In this document: positions 27,709 to 36,490 of the stretch, piece by piece | Numbering within the stretch: position 1 is the stretch's first letter | Layout of the letters: every line of letters begins with the position of its first letter | From: Burkholderiaceae bacterium | GTDB lineage: Bacteria > Pseudomonadota > Gammaproteobacteria > Burkholderiales > Burkholderiaceae_C | Length of the DNA stretch: 40,191 bases | Assembly: GCA_014879655.1 (NCBI GenBank) | Contig: JACSRS010000043.1 | Location: 1-40,191, forward strand | Reading direction: 5' to 3' | Program-made: the position numbers and the translations under genes | Notes under the pieces: generated by a model | Told to the model about the DNA's origin: nothing | What the model saw: only the letters and a program-made list of their open reading frames with translations | Database searches by the model: none

Positions 27709-28848
27709 TCAATAGCGCTTGGCCACCTCTTCCAGCATCACCTCGGTCGCACCGCCACCGATGGCCAGCACGCGGGCGTCGCGCCAGAGCCGTTCGATGG
27801 CGGTCTCGCGGATGTAACCCATGCCACCATGAAATTGCTGGCAGGTCTGCACCACTTCATTGACGAGTTCACCGGTCAGTGCCTTGAGCATCGACACATC
27901 CTGCACGATGTCGTGGCCCTGCGTCACGCGCCAGGCGCAGTGGTACATGAACTGCCGGGCCGCACGAACTTTCGCGTCGAGCATGGAAAGCCGCTGGCGA
28001 ATCGTCTGCTGCTCCCACAGCACGCCGCCAAAAGCCTGGCGCTGGCGCACGTAGTCCAGCGTCAGTTTGAGCGCCTGCTGGCAATGACCGACGGCCATGG
28101 CCGCCAGCGCGATGCGCTCGGTCTGGAAGTTCTTCATGACCGAATAGAAACCCTTGCCCTCCTCACCCAGCAGGTTGCCCGCCGGAATGCGCACGTTGTC
28201 AAACACCAGTTCGGCAGTGTCGGAGCTGAGCCAGCCCGTCTTCTTGAGCGCCCGCCCGACGGTAAATCCGGGCGTGCCCTTCTCGACGATGAATATCGAC
28301 ATGTCGCGCTTGCCGGCGCCGGTCTTGGCGGCGACAAAGTACAGGTCGGCATGCACCCCGTTGGTGATGAACATCTTGGTGCCGCTCAGCACCCATTCGT
28401 CGCCCTTGCGCCAGGCGCTGGTACGGATGCCGGCCACGTCGGAGCCGGCGCCGGGCTCGGTGATGCCCACGGCGGTGATCAGCTCGCCGGCGATCACTTT
28501 TTTCAGGTACTTTTCTTTCTGTGCCGGCGTGCCGGCATGGTGCAGATGCGGGCTGGCCATGTCGGTGTGCACCAGCACCGTGATGATGAAACCCGCGTAG
28601 GTCGACTGACTCAAGGCCTCGGCAAACACCAGGTTGGTCATCGCGTCGGCCGATGCACCCCCGTACGCTTCTTCGTACATCAGGCCGAAAAGCCCGGCCT
28701 GGCCCATGCGCTGGAGCACGTCGCGCGGCACGCAGCCAGTTTCTTCCCAGGCATCGGCGTGCGGCTCGACCTCACGTGCCACGAAGCGCGCGACCTGGTC
28801 GCGCAACAACTCGTGGTCGGGGTTGTCGTAGATGGAGGTGTTGGACAT
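27709..28848 (-). CDS. Acyl-CoA dehydrogenase with LCAD/IVD-type catalytic Glu placement
   Basis: The 379-residue flavoprotein has the family motifs ITEPGAGSDVAGIRT (129-143) and QFHGGMGYIRE (338-348). At the usual catalytic site near the C-terminus (YEGT in medium-chain enzymes) it reads IGGGATE, so the classical Glu is Gly. A Glu occurs instead at E244 in FQTERIALA, the site used by isovaleryl-CoA and long-chain acyl-CoA dehydrogenases. In the mcc operon the expected step is isovaleryl-CoA to 3-methylcrotonyl-CoA, but the overall sequence does not look like canonical LiuA; a related branched or long acyl-CoA is equally possible. It is 8 bp from mccB and 10 bp from the hydratase. Confidence 0.9.
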   Translation of the reverse strand: MSNTSIYDNPDHELLRDQVARFVAREVEPHADAWEETGCVPRDVLQRMGQAGLFGLMYEEAYGGASADAMTNLVFAEALSQSTYAGFIITVLVHTDMASPHLHHAGTPAQKEKYLKKVIAGELITAVGITEPGAGSDVAGIRTSAWRKGDEWVLSGTKMFITNGVHADLYFVAAKTGAGKRDMSIFIVEKGTPGFTVGRALKKTGWLSSDTAELVFDNVRIPAGNLLGEEGKGFYSVMKNFQTERIALAAMAVGHCQQALKLTLDYVRQRQAFGGVLWEQQTIRQRLSMLDAKVRAARQFMYHCAWRVTQGHDIVQDVSMLKALTGELVNEVVQTCQQFHGGMGYIRETAIERLWRDARVLAIGGGATEVMLEEVAKRY

Positions 28849-28856
28849 GGCCGCAC

Positions 28857-30464
28857 TTACATCCGGAACACGCCGAAACGCGGTTCGCCGATGGTCATGT
28901 TCATGCTGGCTGACAGGCCCAGCGCCAGCACGCGGCGGGTGTCCACCGGGTTGATCACGCCATCGTCCCAGATGCGGGCACTCGAATAGTACGGATGCGA
29001 CTGGTGCGCAAACTGGTCCAGGATGGGCTGCTTGAAAGCGGCCTCTTCATCGGCGCTCCAACTGCCGCCGCGAGCCTCGATGCCGTCACGCTTGACGGTG
29101 GCCAGCACGCCCGCCGCCTGCTCGCCGCCCATGACGCAGATGCGCGCATTCGGCCACATCCACAAAAAGCGCGGGCTGTAGGCACGGCCGCACATGCCGT
29201 AATTGCCGGCCCCGTAACTGCCACCGATGATGACGGTGAACTTGGGCACCTGCGCGGTGGCCACTGCCGTCACCAGTTTGGCGCCGTGGCGGGCGATGCC
29301 TTCGTTTTCGTACTTGCGGCCGACCATGAAGCCAGTGATGTTCTGCAGGAAGACCAGCGCAATCCTGCGCTGACAGCACAGCTCGATGAAGTGCGCGCCC
29401 TTCTGCGCCGACTCGCTGAACAGGATTCCGTTATTGGCAATGATGCCCACCGGCATGCCCTCGATGTGGGCAAAACCGCAGACCAGCGTGGAGCCGAAGC
29501 GCTGCTTGAACTCGGCAAACTCGCTGCCATCGACGATGCGGGCAATGATCTCGCGTACGTCAAAAGGCTTGCGTGTGTCGGTGGGAATCACGCCCAACAG
29601 TTCGCGCGCGTCCAGCAGCGGCGCTGCCGGCTCGCGCAGCAGCGGTCCTTCGGGCTTGCGCCGGTTCAGCGTGGCGACCGCCTGCCGTGCCAGCGCCAGC
29701 GCGTGCAGATCGTTCTGCGCCAGGTGATCGGCCACGCCGGACAGCCGGGTGTGCGCGTCGCCGCCGCCCAGGTCTTCGGCCGTGACAATCTCGCCGGTGG
29801 CGGCCTTCACCAGCGGCGGCCCGCCCAGGAAGATCGTGCCCTGATTCTTCACGATGATGGTCTCGTCGCTCATCGCCGGCACGTAGGCGCCGCCCGCCGT
29901 GCAGCTGCCCATCACCACGGCGATCTGCGCGATGCCCTGCGCGCTCATGTTGGCCTGGTTATAGAAGATCCGGCCGAAGTGGTCCCGATCGGGGAACACC
30001 TCGTCCTGGTTCGGCAGGTTGGCACCGCCGGAATCGACCAGATACACGCAGGGAAGGCCGTTCTGCTGCGCGATCTCCTGCGCCCGCAGGTGTTTCTTCA
30101 CGGTCATCGGGTAGTAGGTACCGCCCTTCACCGTGGCGTCGTTGCAGACCACCATGCAGTCAACGCCGCTGATGCGGCCGATGCCGGCAATCAGGCCGGC
30201 GCACGGCGCGTCGTTGTTGTACATGTTCAGCGCAGCCAGCGGCGCGATTTCCAGAAAGGGCGTGCCGGGGTCCAGCAGCATCTGCACCCGGTCGCGCGGC
30301 AGCAGCTTGCCGCGGCCGGTGTGGCGGGCCCGCGCTTTTTCGCCGCCCCCTTGCTCGATCTCCGCGATGCGGGCCGCCAGATCGTCCACCACCGCCTGCA
30401 TCGCAGCGGCGTTGGCCTGGAAATCCGCCGAGCGGGCGTTGAGTCGGGTTTGCAGTACAGGCAT
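28857..30464 (-). CDS. mccB: Methylcrotonyl-CoA carboxylase beta (carboxyltransferase) subunit
   Basis: The 535-residue carboxyltransferase has the two crotonase-like halves of the family. Visible motifs include the N-terminal [20 protein letters not shown] (about 53-72), [20 protein letters not shown] (about 140-159) and, near the C-terminus, [16 protein letters not shown] and a Pro-Asn-Ala metal/CoA-site segment. Length and these motifs are those of MccB/LiuB. It transfers CO2 from biotin on MccA to 3-methylcrotonyl-CoA. It is the first gene of the operon, divergent from the AraC-family regulator with about 170 bp between starts. Confidence 0.94.
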   Translation of the reverse strand: MPVLQTRLNARSADFQANAAAMQAVVDDLAARIAEIEQGGGEKARARHTGRGKLLPRDRVQMLLDPGTPFLEIAPLAALNMYNNDAPCAGLIAGIGRISGVDCMVVCNDATVKGGTYYPMTVKKHLRAQEIAQQNGLPCVYLVDSGGANLPNQDEVFPDRDHFGRIFYNQANMSAQGIAQIAVVMGSCTAGGAYVPAMSDETIIVKNQGTIFLGGPPLVKAATGEIVTAEDLGGGDAHTRLSGVADHLAQNDLHALALARQAVATLNRRKPEGPLLREPAAPLLDARELLGVIPTDTRKPFDVREIIARIVDGSEFAEFKQRFGSTLVCGFAHIEGMPVGIIANNGILFSESAQKGAHFIELCCQRRIALVFLQNITGFMVGRKYENEGIARHGAKLVTAVATAQVPKFTVIIGGSYGAGNYGMCGRAYSPRFLWMWPNARICVMGGEQAAGVLATVKRDGIEARGGSWSADEEAAFKQPILDQFAHQSHPYYSSARIWDDGVINPVDTRRVLALGLSASMNMTIGEPRFGVFRM

Positions 30465-30637
30465 GGTCGGTCAATTCCGTGATTGGTGAAGCGGCACGCT
30501 GCGGCCAGGGTGCCGGCACGGCCGGTACACGCTAACGGACGCACGGCGCCTTGTCCAGCCTGAGCATAGTGGATGTTGGCCCGGGTGTGGCGCCATCAAG
30601 GTTGCAAATCACGCCAAGTTGCCGGAAACTGTTCGGC

Positions 30638-31702
30638 ATGAAAACCTACCGCTCCGGCCATGCAGCAGCCGACCTTCCCCTGCCCGCAACCCGGACAGGC
30701 AAAGCGCTGACGCCAATGGCCTTCGTGCAGGCCATGGTCAAGGCGCTGGAAGCCGGCGGGGTTGCCGCAGCGCCGCTGCTTCAGCAGGTGCATATCGCGC
30801 CAGATGCCGTGCAAAATCCTGACGCCAGAATCACCGCGTGGCAGATGGAACGGCTGTCGGGTCTGGCGATGCAGGCGCTGGACGACGAGGCGCTGGGCTG
30901 GTTCAGCCGCCGCCTGCCTTGGGGCAGCTACGGCATGCTGGCGCGAGCCTCGCTGACGGCTCCCACGCTGGGCGTCGCGCTGAGCCGCTGGTGCCGGCAC
31001 CACGGCCTGCTGACCCGGGACATCACCCTGACGCTCGCGCAGGACCGGGAGCAAGCCTTTCTGCGCCTGACCGAACAGCGTGATCTGGGCGCCCTGCGGG
31101 AGACCTGCGTGGTCTCCACCTTGCGCAACGCGCTGGGCCTGTCGTGCTGGCTGATCGACTCGCGCATTCCCCTGCTGGGGGCAAAGTTTCCGTACGCAGC
31201 ACCGCCCCATCATGACGCCTACCGGGTGCTGTTCCCCTGCCCACTGGGTTTCAGCGCAGAAACGGCCAGCCTCTGTTTTGACGCGCGATACCTGGACCTG
31301 CCGGTGCGCCGCGACGAAGTGGCGCTGCAGCAGATGCTGCAGCGGGCGCTGGCACTCACCGTTCTGCCGTACCGGCGCGACCGCCTGCTGGTGCAGCGGG
31401 TGCGGCAGGCGCTGGCCACGGATCCGCTGGCCATGCGCAGCGCCGATGCGCTGGCAAACCGGCTCCACGTATCAACACGCACACTGCACCGCCAGTTGCG
31501 CGAAGAAGGCGCATCGCTGCAGCAGATCAAGGACGAATTGCGCCAGCGGCTGGCCACCGATCTGCTGACCCGCACCCATCGCCCCGTCAGCCAGATCGCC
31601 GCGCAGGCCGGGTTCAGAAACGAAAAGAGCTTCATCCGGGCGTTTCGCGGCTGGACCGGCCAGTCGCCCGGCGCTTGGCGGCGGGCACCGACCACGCCTT
31701 GA
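30638..31702 (+). CDS. AraC-family transcriptional regulator
   Basis: The 354-residue protein has an N-terminal ligand-sensing domain of the AraC 'arabinose-binding-like' PF12625 type (about 20-215) and a C-terminal double helix-turn-helix (about 250-350), with VSTRTLHRQLREEGASLQQI as the first reader and the family signature SQIAAQAGFRNEKSFIRAF as the second. The frame is open back to a TTG at 30551, but the ATG at 30638 is preferred. It is divergent from mccB and thus a likely local activator of the leucine-type operon; many liu operons use a MerR-type regulator (LiuR) instead, so the pairing is inferred from position only. Confidence 0.9.
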   Translation: MKTYRSGHAAADLPLPATRTGKALTPMAFVQAMVKALEAGGVAAAPLLQQVHIAPDAVQNPDARITAWQMERLSGLAMQALDDEALGWFSRRLPWGSYGMLARASLTAPTLGVALSRWCRHHGLLTRDITLTLAQDREQAFLRLTEQRDLGALRETCVVSTLRNALGLSCWLIDSRIPLLGAKFPYAAPPHHDAYRVLFPCPLGFSAETASLCFDARYLDLPVRRDEVALQQMLQRALALTVLPYRRDRLLVQRVRQALATDPLAMRSADALANRLHVSTRTLHRQLREEGASLQQIKDELRQRLATDLLTRTHRPVSQIAAQAGFRNEKSFIRAFRGWTGQSPGAWRRAPTTP

Positions 31703-31767
31703 CGGTGGCCAGGTTGTGCGCCAGCCTCGCCCGTTCAGTTGCACCGGACAAGCCCTAAATTTCGTAA

Positions 31768-31798
31768 TTCATAGCAATAAATGTCCATTTGACGCTGG
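31768..31798 (+). repeat. Dispersed short repeat, copy A
   Basis: This 31-base segment matches 36027-36057 on the same strand at 25 of 31 positions without gaps: TTCATAGC, a variable 9-base middle, then the identical 14-base CCATTTGACGCTGG. Here it lies in the intergenic region between the AraC regulator and the porin. It resembles short intergenic repeats I recall from Comamonadaceae genomes. Confidence 0.6.
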
Positions 31799-31941
31799 CA
31801 TTCGGCCAAATAAGCTGGAAATCCGGGTTCCGGAGGCCCTGCCCCCCTCCCGGTCAGGTCTTCGGCTGATAATCGGGACGACCCGTCGCGTGGGGCAGCG
31901 GGGCCGCCCACCAGCGGACTTGTCCGCAGCGGAGATTCGCC

Positions 31942-33210
31942 ATGACCCAAACCACCTTGTCCGACCGGCGCATCCGCGTTGCGTGCACCGCTCTCGCGTT
32001 GACCACCGCCGTCGGCATCGCCAGTGCGGCAGACGCAGACACCAACCCCTTGGGGCGCATGCTGGTGGACGACAGCAAGTTCTCGCTGAACATCCGCAGC
32101 TACTTTTTCGACCGCGAAAAGCCCGGCCCCGTCTACCAGCAAGCCTGGGCGCTGGGCGGCTGGCTGGGCTACCAGTCGGGGTGGCTGGGCGACGTTTTCC
32201 AGGTCGGCGCAGTGGGCTACACGTCGCAACCGCTGTGGGCACCGGCGGATGCACCCGGCTCGCTGTTGCTCGGCCCCGACCAGCAAGGGTATTCAGTGAT
32301 GGGCCAGGCCTGGGGGTCGCTGCGCCTGGCCGGACAGACGCTGACCGGCGGGCGCTTCGAGGTGAACCAGGCCGAGGTGAATCCGCAGGACAACCGCATG
32401 ACGCCCAATACGTTTGAAGGCGGGCGGCTGAGCGGCGACATCGCCGGCGCGAACTACCTGCTGGCCTATCTGACTGGCGAAAAGACCCGCAATTCGACGC
32501 AGTTCGTCAACTTTGCCACCGTGGCCGGCGCGCCCGCTGGCGTCAGCTCGCCGATGTGGCTGTTCGGTGTGAGCGGCGATCCGCTGAAGGACCTGAAGCT
32601 GCGCTTCTCCACCTACCACGTGCCCGACATCCTCAATTCGAACTATCTGGACGCGAACTGGCTGACGCAGCTGTCGGACACCTACCAGTTGCGGCTGGCG
32701 GCCCAGCTGATGAACCAGTCGAGCACCGGCAGCGATGCCCTGACCGGTTCGTCGTTTTCGACCGGCGTGGTGGGCGTCAAGGGTGATCTGACCACCGGGG
32801 GTGCAACCGCCACGCTGGCCTATACCCAGACCCGGCGCAGCGCGGCCTATCGCTCACCCTATGGCTCATGGGTGGGGTACACCTCGATGATCCTGGCCGA
32901 CTACAACCAGGCCGGGCAAAAAGCCCTGCTGATTTCGGGCACCTATGACTTTGCCGGCGCGGGCGCGCCGGGATGGGTGCTCAATGCCGGCATCCTGTTT
33001 TCGCGCGACGCGGTCAACGCTTCGACCGGGGCAGCGATCCCGAACCAGAACGAATACGACATGACGCTGGACTACCGCTTCACCGCGAGCAGCTGGCCCA
33101 AGTGGGTGCAACCCCTGTGGATCCGTGCCCGCGCTGCGCTGCTCGTGCCCACCAGCGGCGGCAACTCCACCGACTACCGCATCATCCTGAACTACCCGCT
33201 GAACTGGTGA
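31942..33210 (+). CDS. OprD-family outer membrane porin
   Basis: The 422-residue protein has a signal sequence (core about 12-26, cleavage near ASA-ADA) and an 18-strand-type beta-barrel with alternating hydrophobic/polar strands. The mature N-terminus, with DDSKFSLNIRSYFFDRE and ALGGWLGYQSGWLGDVFQVG, is typical of the OprD/OpdK group, and the chain ends in an aromatic residue (NYPLNW) as required for barrel assembly. OprD-type porins admit basic amino acids, carboxylates or aromatic acids. GGAG precedes the ATG by about 8 bases. Its stop overlaps the start of the next barrel gene (TGATG), indicating coupled translation. Confidence 0.93.
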   Translation: MTQTTLSDRRIRVACTALALTTAVGIASAADADTNPLGRMLVDDSKFSLNIRSYFFDREKPGPVYQQAWALGGWLGYQSGWLGDVFQVGAVGYTSQPLWAPADAPGSLLLGPDQQGYSVMGQAWGSLRLAGQTLTGGRFEVNQAEVNPQDNRMTPNTFEGGRLSGDIAGANYLLAYLTGEKTRNSTQFVNFATVAGAPAGVSSPMWLFGVSGDPLKDLKLRFSTYHVPDILNSNYLDANWLTQLSDTYQLRLAAQLMNQSSTGSDALTGSSFSTGVVGVKGDLTTGGATATLAYTQTRRSAAYRSPYGSWVGYTSMILADYNQAGQKALLISGTYDFAGAGAPGWVLNAGILFSRDAVNASTGAAIPNQNEYDMTLDYRFTASSWPKWVQPLWIRARAALLVPTSGGNSTDYRIILNYPLNW

Positions 33211-34403
33211 TGGGCCGGCCTGTCGCTTCCGACTGCCCGGCACGGCCACCTTCGACCCGCTTGGGCCGCCGAGCCGCGCTGCATCTGGGGCGGGTGGCCT
33301 GTGCGTTGCTGCTGCTGGCCGGCAGTGCCACCCAGGCCCAGGTGCCCGACCGCTTCCTTGATCCGTCCGACGGCATGCTGGATCTGAGCCGGCACCTGCT
33401 CGAATACAAGGGCATCCTGCCGGTTCCCATCATCATCACCGAGCCGGCGGTGGGCTACGGCGGCGGTCTGGTGGGCATATTCTTCGACCAGCCCCTGGGT
33501 GACGCCCTTCGCACCAGTCTGGGCGAGACCGGCAAGGCTGTCCCGCCCAACATGACCGCCATCGGCGGGTTTGCCAACGAAAACGGCAGCCGTGGCGGCC
33601 TGCTGGGCCATTTCCACACCTGGGAGCACGACAGCTACCGCTACCTGGGCGGTATCGGCAAGGTCGAACTGAACCTGAACTTCTACGGCCTGCTGGGCAA
33701 GCCCCGCGCCTACAGCCTGGACAGCGTGGCGCTGGTGCAACAATTGCTGGCCCGGGTGGATCGGACCAACTGGTTCGTCGGCGGGCGCTACGTCTGGGCG
33801 CAGGCCAACCCGGCGTTCGGCGCAGGCTGGCCGGGCGATCTGGAGGGGCGCCCTTTGCAAGAAGTGCGTATCGGCCTGCTGAGCCTGGTGGTGGATCACG
33901 ACACGCGCAACAACATCTTCTCGCCGACAGAAGGCCATTTTGTCGAGGCTGAATTGGGCGCTGCAAGCCCCGACCTCGGCGGTACAACGAGCTTCCAGCA
34001 GGCAAAGATCCGTGGCTTCAACTGGCAGCCGCTGGGCAGGTCGGTCGTGCTGGGACTGCGTGGCGACCTGCAGACCAGCAGCGGCGACATACCCTTCTTC
34101 ATCCGGCCATATGTGGGCATGCGGGGCATTGCCGCTCAGCGCTACCAGGACCAGAATGCGGCTGCGGCCGAAGCCGAGCTCTGGTGGATGTTCAACCCGC
34201 GCTGGTCGGTGCTGGCATTTGCCGGCGCGGGCAAGGCCTGGGGGCAGCGCGACGACTTCCAGCAGGCCCCCAGCGCCACCGCGTTTGGCACCGGTTTCCG
34301 TTACCTGATCGCCAGGACACTGGGCATCCACGCCGGCATCGACATCGCGCGCGGCCCGCAGGGCAACGTGATCTACCTGCAGGTCGGCAGCCCCTGGCGC
34401 TGA
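33210..34403 (+). CDS. Omp85-like (BamA/TamA C-terminal type) outer membrane barrel without POTRA domains
   Basis: The start at 33210 shares a base with the porin stop (TGATG). The 397-residue product has an Arg-rich signal region (hydrophobic core about 30-40, cleavage near TQA-Q) and then almost directly a beta-barrel with Omp85 surface-antigen features: DHDTRNNIFSPTEGHFVEAEL mid-protein and a C-terminal region with GFRYLIARTLGIHAGIDIAR ending VGSPWR. No POTRA repeats are present, unlike BamA or TamA, which insert barrel proteins. Short POTRA-less Omp85-like proteins exist, with unclear functions. The terminal Arg after Trp is unusual for a barrel C-terminus. Coupling to an OprD porin suggests a joint role. 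Confidence 0.85.
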   Translation: MGRPVASDCPARPPSTRLGRRAALHLGRVACALLLLAGSATQAQVPDRFLDPSDGMLDLSRHLLEYKGILPVPIIITEPAVGYGGGLVGIFFDQPLGDALRTSLGETGKAVPPNMTAIGGFANENGSRGGLLGHFHTWEHDSYRYLGGIGKVELNLNFYGLLGKPRAYSLDSVALVQQLLARVDRTNWFVGGRYVWAQANPAFGAGWPGDLEGRPLQEVRIGLLSLVVDHDTRNNIFSPTEGHFVEAELGAASPDLGGTTSFQQAKIRGFNWQPLGRSVVLGLRGDLQTSSGDIPFFIRPYVGMRGIAAQRYQDQNAAAAEAELWWMFNPRWSVLAFAGAGKAWGQRDDFQQAPSATAFGTGFRYLIARTLGIHAGIDIARGPQGNVIYLQVGSPWR

Positions 34404-34550
34404 CGCCGCGCCGGATTCGCCGCCTCGCGAAAGGCAAGCCTTGCAACAAAGCCGCCGATCGGCACGGCTGTTGGCTATGATGCAGTGCGCCTTGCCCGGG
34501 TTCGACCCACTCGGAGCCGTCCACCATCAAGCTGACGAGAGACCGGAGAC

Positions 34551-35201
34551 ATGTCCAAACACGAAGTCGCCCAGGAACTGGGCGCTGCAGCCATCGCCGC
34601 TGTACAAGCCGCGTCTTCGGCCGCCAGTGGCGCCGTCAACGAGTCAACGGTCGGCAACGCTGTCCAGGCCCTTGAGCACTTGCCGGTTTACCAGAGCCTG
34701 AACGCCGTGATGCCGGCACCCGACCTGTTCTTCGGTGCCTGCATGCTGATCCTGATCATGCTGGTCCATACGGCCGGCATGCGCTTCATCACCAACCGGC
34801 TCGAATTCCGGCTCAAGCCGCTGCGTGCCAAGCCGTCGACCTGGCGGCCCGACATCGTGATGAGCGGCTCTGTGTTTTTTCTGGTGGCTGTGCATCTGCT
34901 GGAGATCTACATCTGGTCGGCCGCGCTGATGTGGATGGAACTGGTGAAGGACTGGAGCGTTGCCGGCTTCTTCGCCGCCAACACCTACACCACCGTGGGC
35001 TACGGCAGCATGGTGCTGTCCAAGGAATGGCGCATGCTCGCACCCATCATCGCCATGTCGGGCCTGTTCACCTTTGGCTGGACGGGCAGTGTGCTGGTCG
35101 AAATCGTCCGGCGCTGTCAGGAGGTCAAGAACGCGGCCTGGAAGATTCGCGAAGAGGCCACGCACGCCAGGAAACACCCCACGGGCAAGCCGCCGGGCTG
35201 A
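34551..35201 (+). CDS. Potassium-channel-like membrane protein (Ion_trans_2)
   Basis: The 216-residue protein has an Ala-rich N-terminal helix, a membrane segment at about 58-78, a second at about 102-130, a pore loop with TTVGYG (147-152), the classic K+ selectivity filter, a third membrane segment at about 163-185 and a basic C-terminal tail. The filter supports K+ conduction, though no tetramer-forming or RCK domain is encoded with it. It stands alone, with AGAGACCGGAGA before the ATG. The trkAH potassium uptake genes lie 2 kb further on, so two K+-related loci are close but not in one operon. Confidence 0.87.
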   Translation: MSKHEVAQELGAAAIAAVQAASSAASGAVNESTVGNAVQALEHLPVYQSLNAVMPAPDLFFGACMLILIMLVHTAGMRFITNRLEFRLKPLRAKPSTWRPDIVMSGSVFFLVAVHLLEIYIWSAALMWMELVKDWSVAGFFAANTYTTVGYGSMVLSKEWRMLAPIIAMSGLFTFGWTGSVLVEIVRRCQEVKNAAWKIREEATHARKHPTGKPPG

Positions 35202-35228
35202 TTCCGGCCGGCTGGCCGGGCAACCCGT

Positions 35229-35251
35229 TCATCCACACCCTCTGTGGACAA
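35229..35251. promoter_or_regulatory. Inverted pair of DnaA-box-like 9-mers
   Basis: TCATCCACA (35229-35237) and TGTGGACAA (35243-35251) each differ by one base from the DnaA box TTATCCACA / its complement TGTGGATAA, and face each other across five bases, giving a TCCACA-5-TGTGGA palindrome. It lies in the 167-bp gap between the convergent channel and HAD genes. It could be a DnaA-binding site or a chance palindrome. Confidence 0.35.
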
Positions 35252-35368
35252 GTGTGTGAATCAGCGCCGGGATAACGCTGAAAATCCAGCATGGGCGCGG
35301 CCTGCAGCGCGGTGCCCATGAAACAGGCAAGGCCCTGACAGAGACAGTCGCTGCCGCCGGAACCCCGC

Positions 35369-36031
35369 TCAGGCAGCGGCCAGCAGGACCGGCAACTGCG
35401 CCATGTCATCGAACAGCCGGCAGGCACCTGCCTGGCGCAGCGCCGGACCGTGGGGCGACAGCGGCGGACAGTAGGCCCAGACCGTCGCGCCGGCGGCCAC
35501 GCCCGCGAGCGTGCCGGTGGGTGTGTCCTCGATCACCAGGCAGCGCGCTGGCGGCGCCTGCAGATGGCGCGCCGCCGCCAGGTAGACGTCGGGCGCGGGT
35601 TTGGAGCGGGGCATTTCGTGGCCGCTGAAGATGCGCCCGGCAAAGGGCCCGATCAGGCCGACACGACCGAGTTGCAGTTCCACTTTGAAGCGGTCCGCGC
35701 CCGACGCGCAGGCGATGCGCCCGTCCGTGTGCGCGCCGGCGGCTCCGACGGCGTCATGCGCGCCCGCGACGGCCAGCACGCCGGCGTCGAGCGCGGCGTT
35801 GCGTCGCAGGTAAAAGCGCTGCAGCCAGTCCTCATCAAACGGCCGGCCGGTCTGGCGCTCGATGGCTTCGCGCTCCTCGCGCACGGTCTTGCCCACAAAC
35901 TGCTGCATGCACCCGGCCAGCGTCAGCGACCAGCCGATTTCTTCGAGCATGTCGCGCAGCACGCCGCAGGTGATCGGTTCGCTGTCGACCAGCACGCCGT
36001 CGCAGTCGAACAGGATTGCATCAAATTTCAT
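35369..36031 (-). CDS. HAD-superfamily phosphatase (phosphoglycolate/sugar-phosphate phosphatase-like)
   Basis: The 220-residue protein has HAD motif I as FDCDGVLVDSEP (about 8-19) with both aspartates, a helical cap domain, motif III Lys in PRSKPAPDVYLAA, and motif IV in VIEDTPTGTLAGVAAG with Glu-Asp. This is the beta-phosphoglucomutase/phosphoglycolate phosphatase branch; small sugar phosphates or phosphoglycolate are likely substrates, but specificity cannot be read. It is 43 bp after ychJ in the same orientation. Its start codon lies inside copy B of the short dispersed repeat, so its translation-start region may have been shaped by that element. Confidence 0.9.
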   Translation of the reverse strand: MKFDAILFDCDGVLVDSEPITCGVLRDMLEEIGWSLTLAGCMQQFVGKTVREEREAIERQTGRPFDEDWLQRFYLRRNAALDAGVLAVAGAHDAVGAAGAHTDGRIACASGADRFKVELQLGRVGLIGPFAGRIFSGHEMPRSKPAPDVYLAAARHLQAPPARCLVIEDTPTGTLAGVAAGATVWAYCPPLSPHGPALRQAGACRLFDDMAQLPVLLAAA

Positions 36032-36057
36032 AGCTAAAACACGCCATTTGACGCTGG
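36027..36057 (+). repeat. Dispersed short repeat, copy B, overlapping the HAD gene start
   Basis: Matches copy A (31768-31798) at 25 of 31 positions: TTCATAGC and the 14-base CCATTTGACGCTGG are identical. The first five bases overlap the start of the minus-strand HAD gene, whose ATG is at 36029-36031, so the element supplies its start codon and leader. Confidence 0.6.
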
Positions 36058-36074
36058 ATAACTGCCAGAATCAT

Positions 36075-36485
36075 TCATAAAAGGTCGCCATCGACGTACA
36101 CCCATCGGCCATCCAGCCGGGCGAACTGGCTGCGCTCGTGCAGGCGCACCGCCCGCCCCGCCACCCGGTGCCGCGCCACAAATTCCACCTCGGCGGTTTC
36201 CGGGCCGGTGACCCGGTGCGCGCGCACCTGCAGGCCCAGCCACCGGGCGCCCGGCTCGAAGTCCAGCGCCGTTGGCCGGTGGGCGGGATGCCAGCTGTCC
36301 AGCAAATAGTCGGCCCGCTCCAGCACAAAGGCTGCATAGCGCGAGCGCATCAGGGATTCGGCGTCAGGCGCCGCCCGCTGGCCGGCCAGGTACGGGCCGC
36401 AGCAGGCATCGAACGCGAGCGCACGGCCTTTGGCATCGGTCCGGCCACAGGGACAGGCGGCGCCGGCAGCGGGCAGCGAAGCCAA
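36075..36485 (-). CDS. ychJ: YchJ-family (UPF0225) protein
   Basis: The 136-residue protein begins with a cysteine cluster typical of SEC-C-like metal-binding motifs (CPCGR and, later, ACCGPYL) followed by the conserved [20 protein letters not shown] segment and an NTF2-like fold to the C-terminus. Metal binding through the cysteines is likely; cellular function is unknown. It starts 5 bp after the rhodanese stop and is followed by the HAD phosphatase gene, so the three genes probably form one transcript. Confidence 0.9.
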   Translation of the reverse strand: MASLPAAGAACPCGRTDAKGRALAFDACCGPYLAGQRAAPDAESLMRSRYAAFVLERADYLLDSWHPAHRPTALDFEPGARWLGLQVRAHRVTGPETAEVEFVARHRVAGRAVRLHERSQFARLDGRWVYVDGDLL

Positions 36486-36490
36486 GCGGG

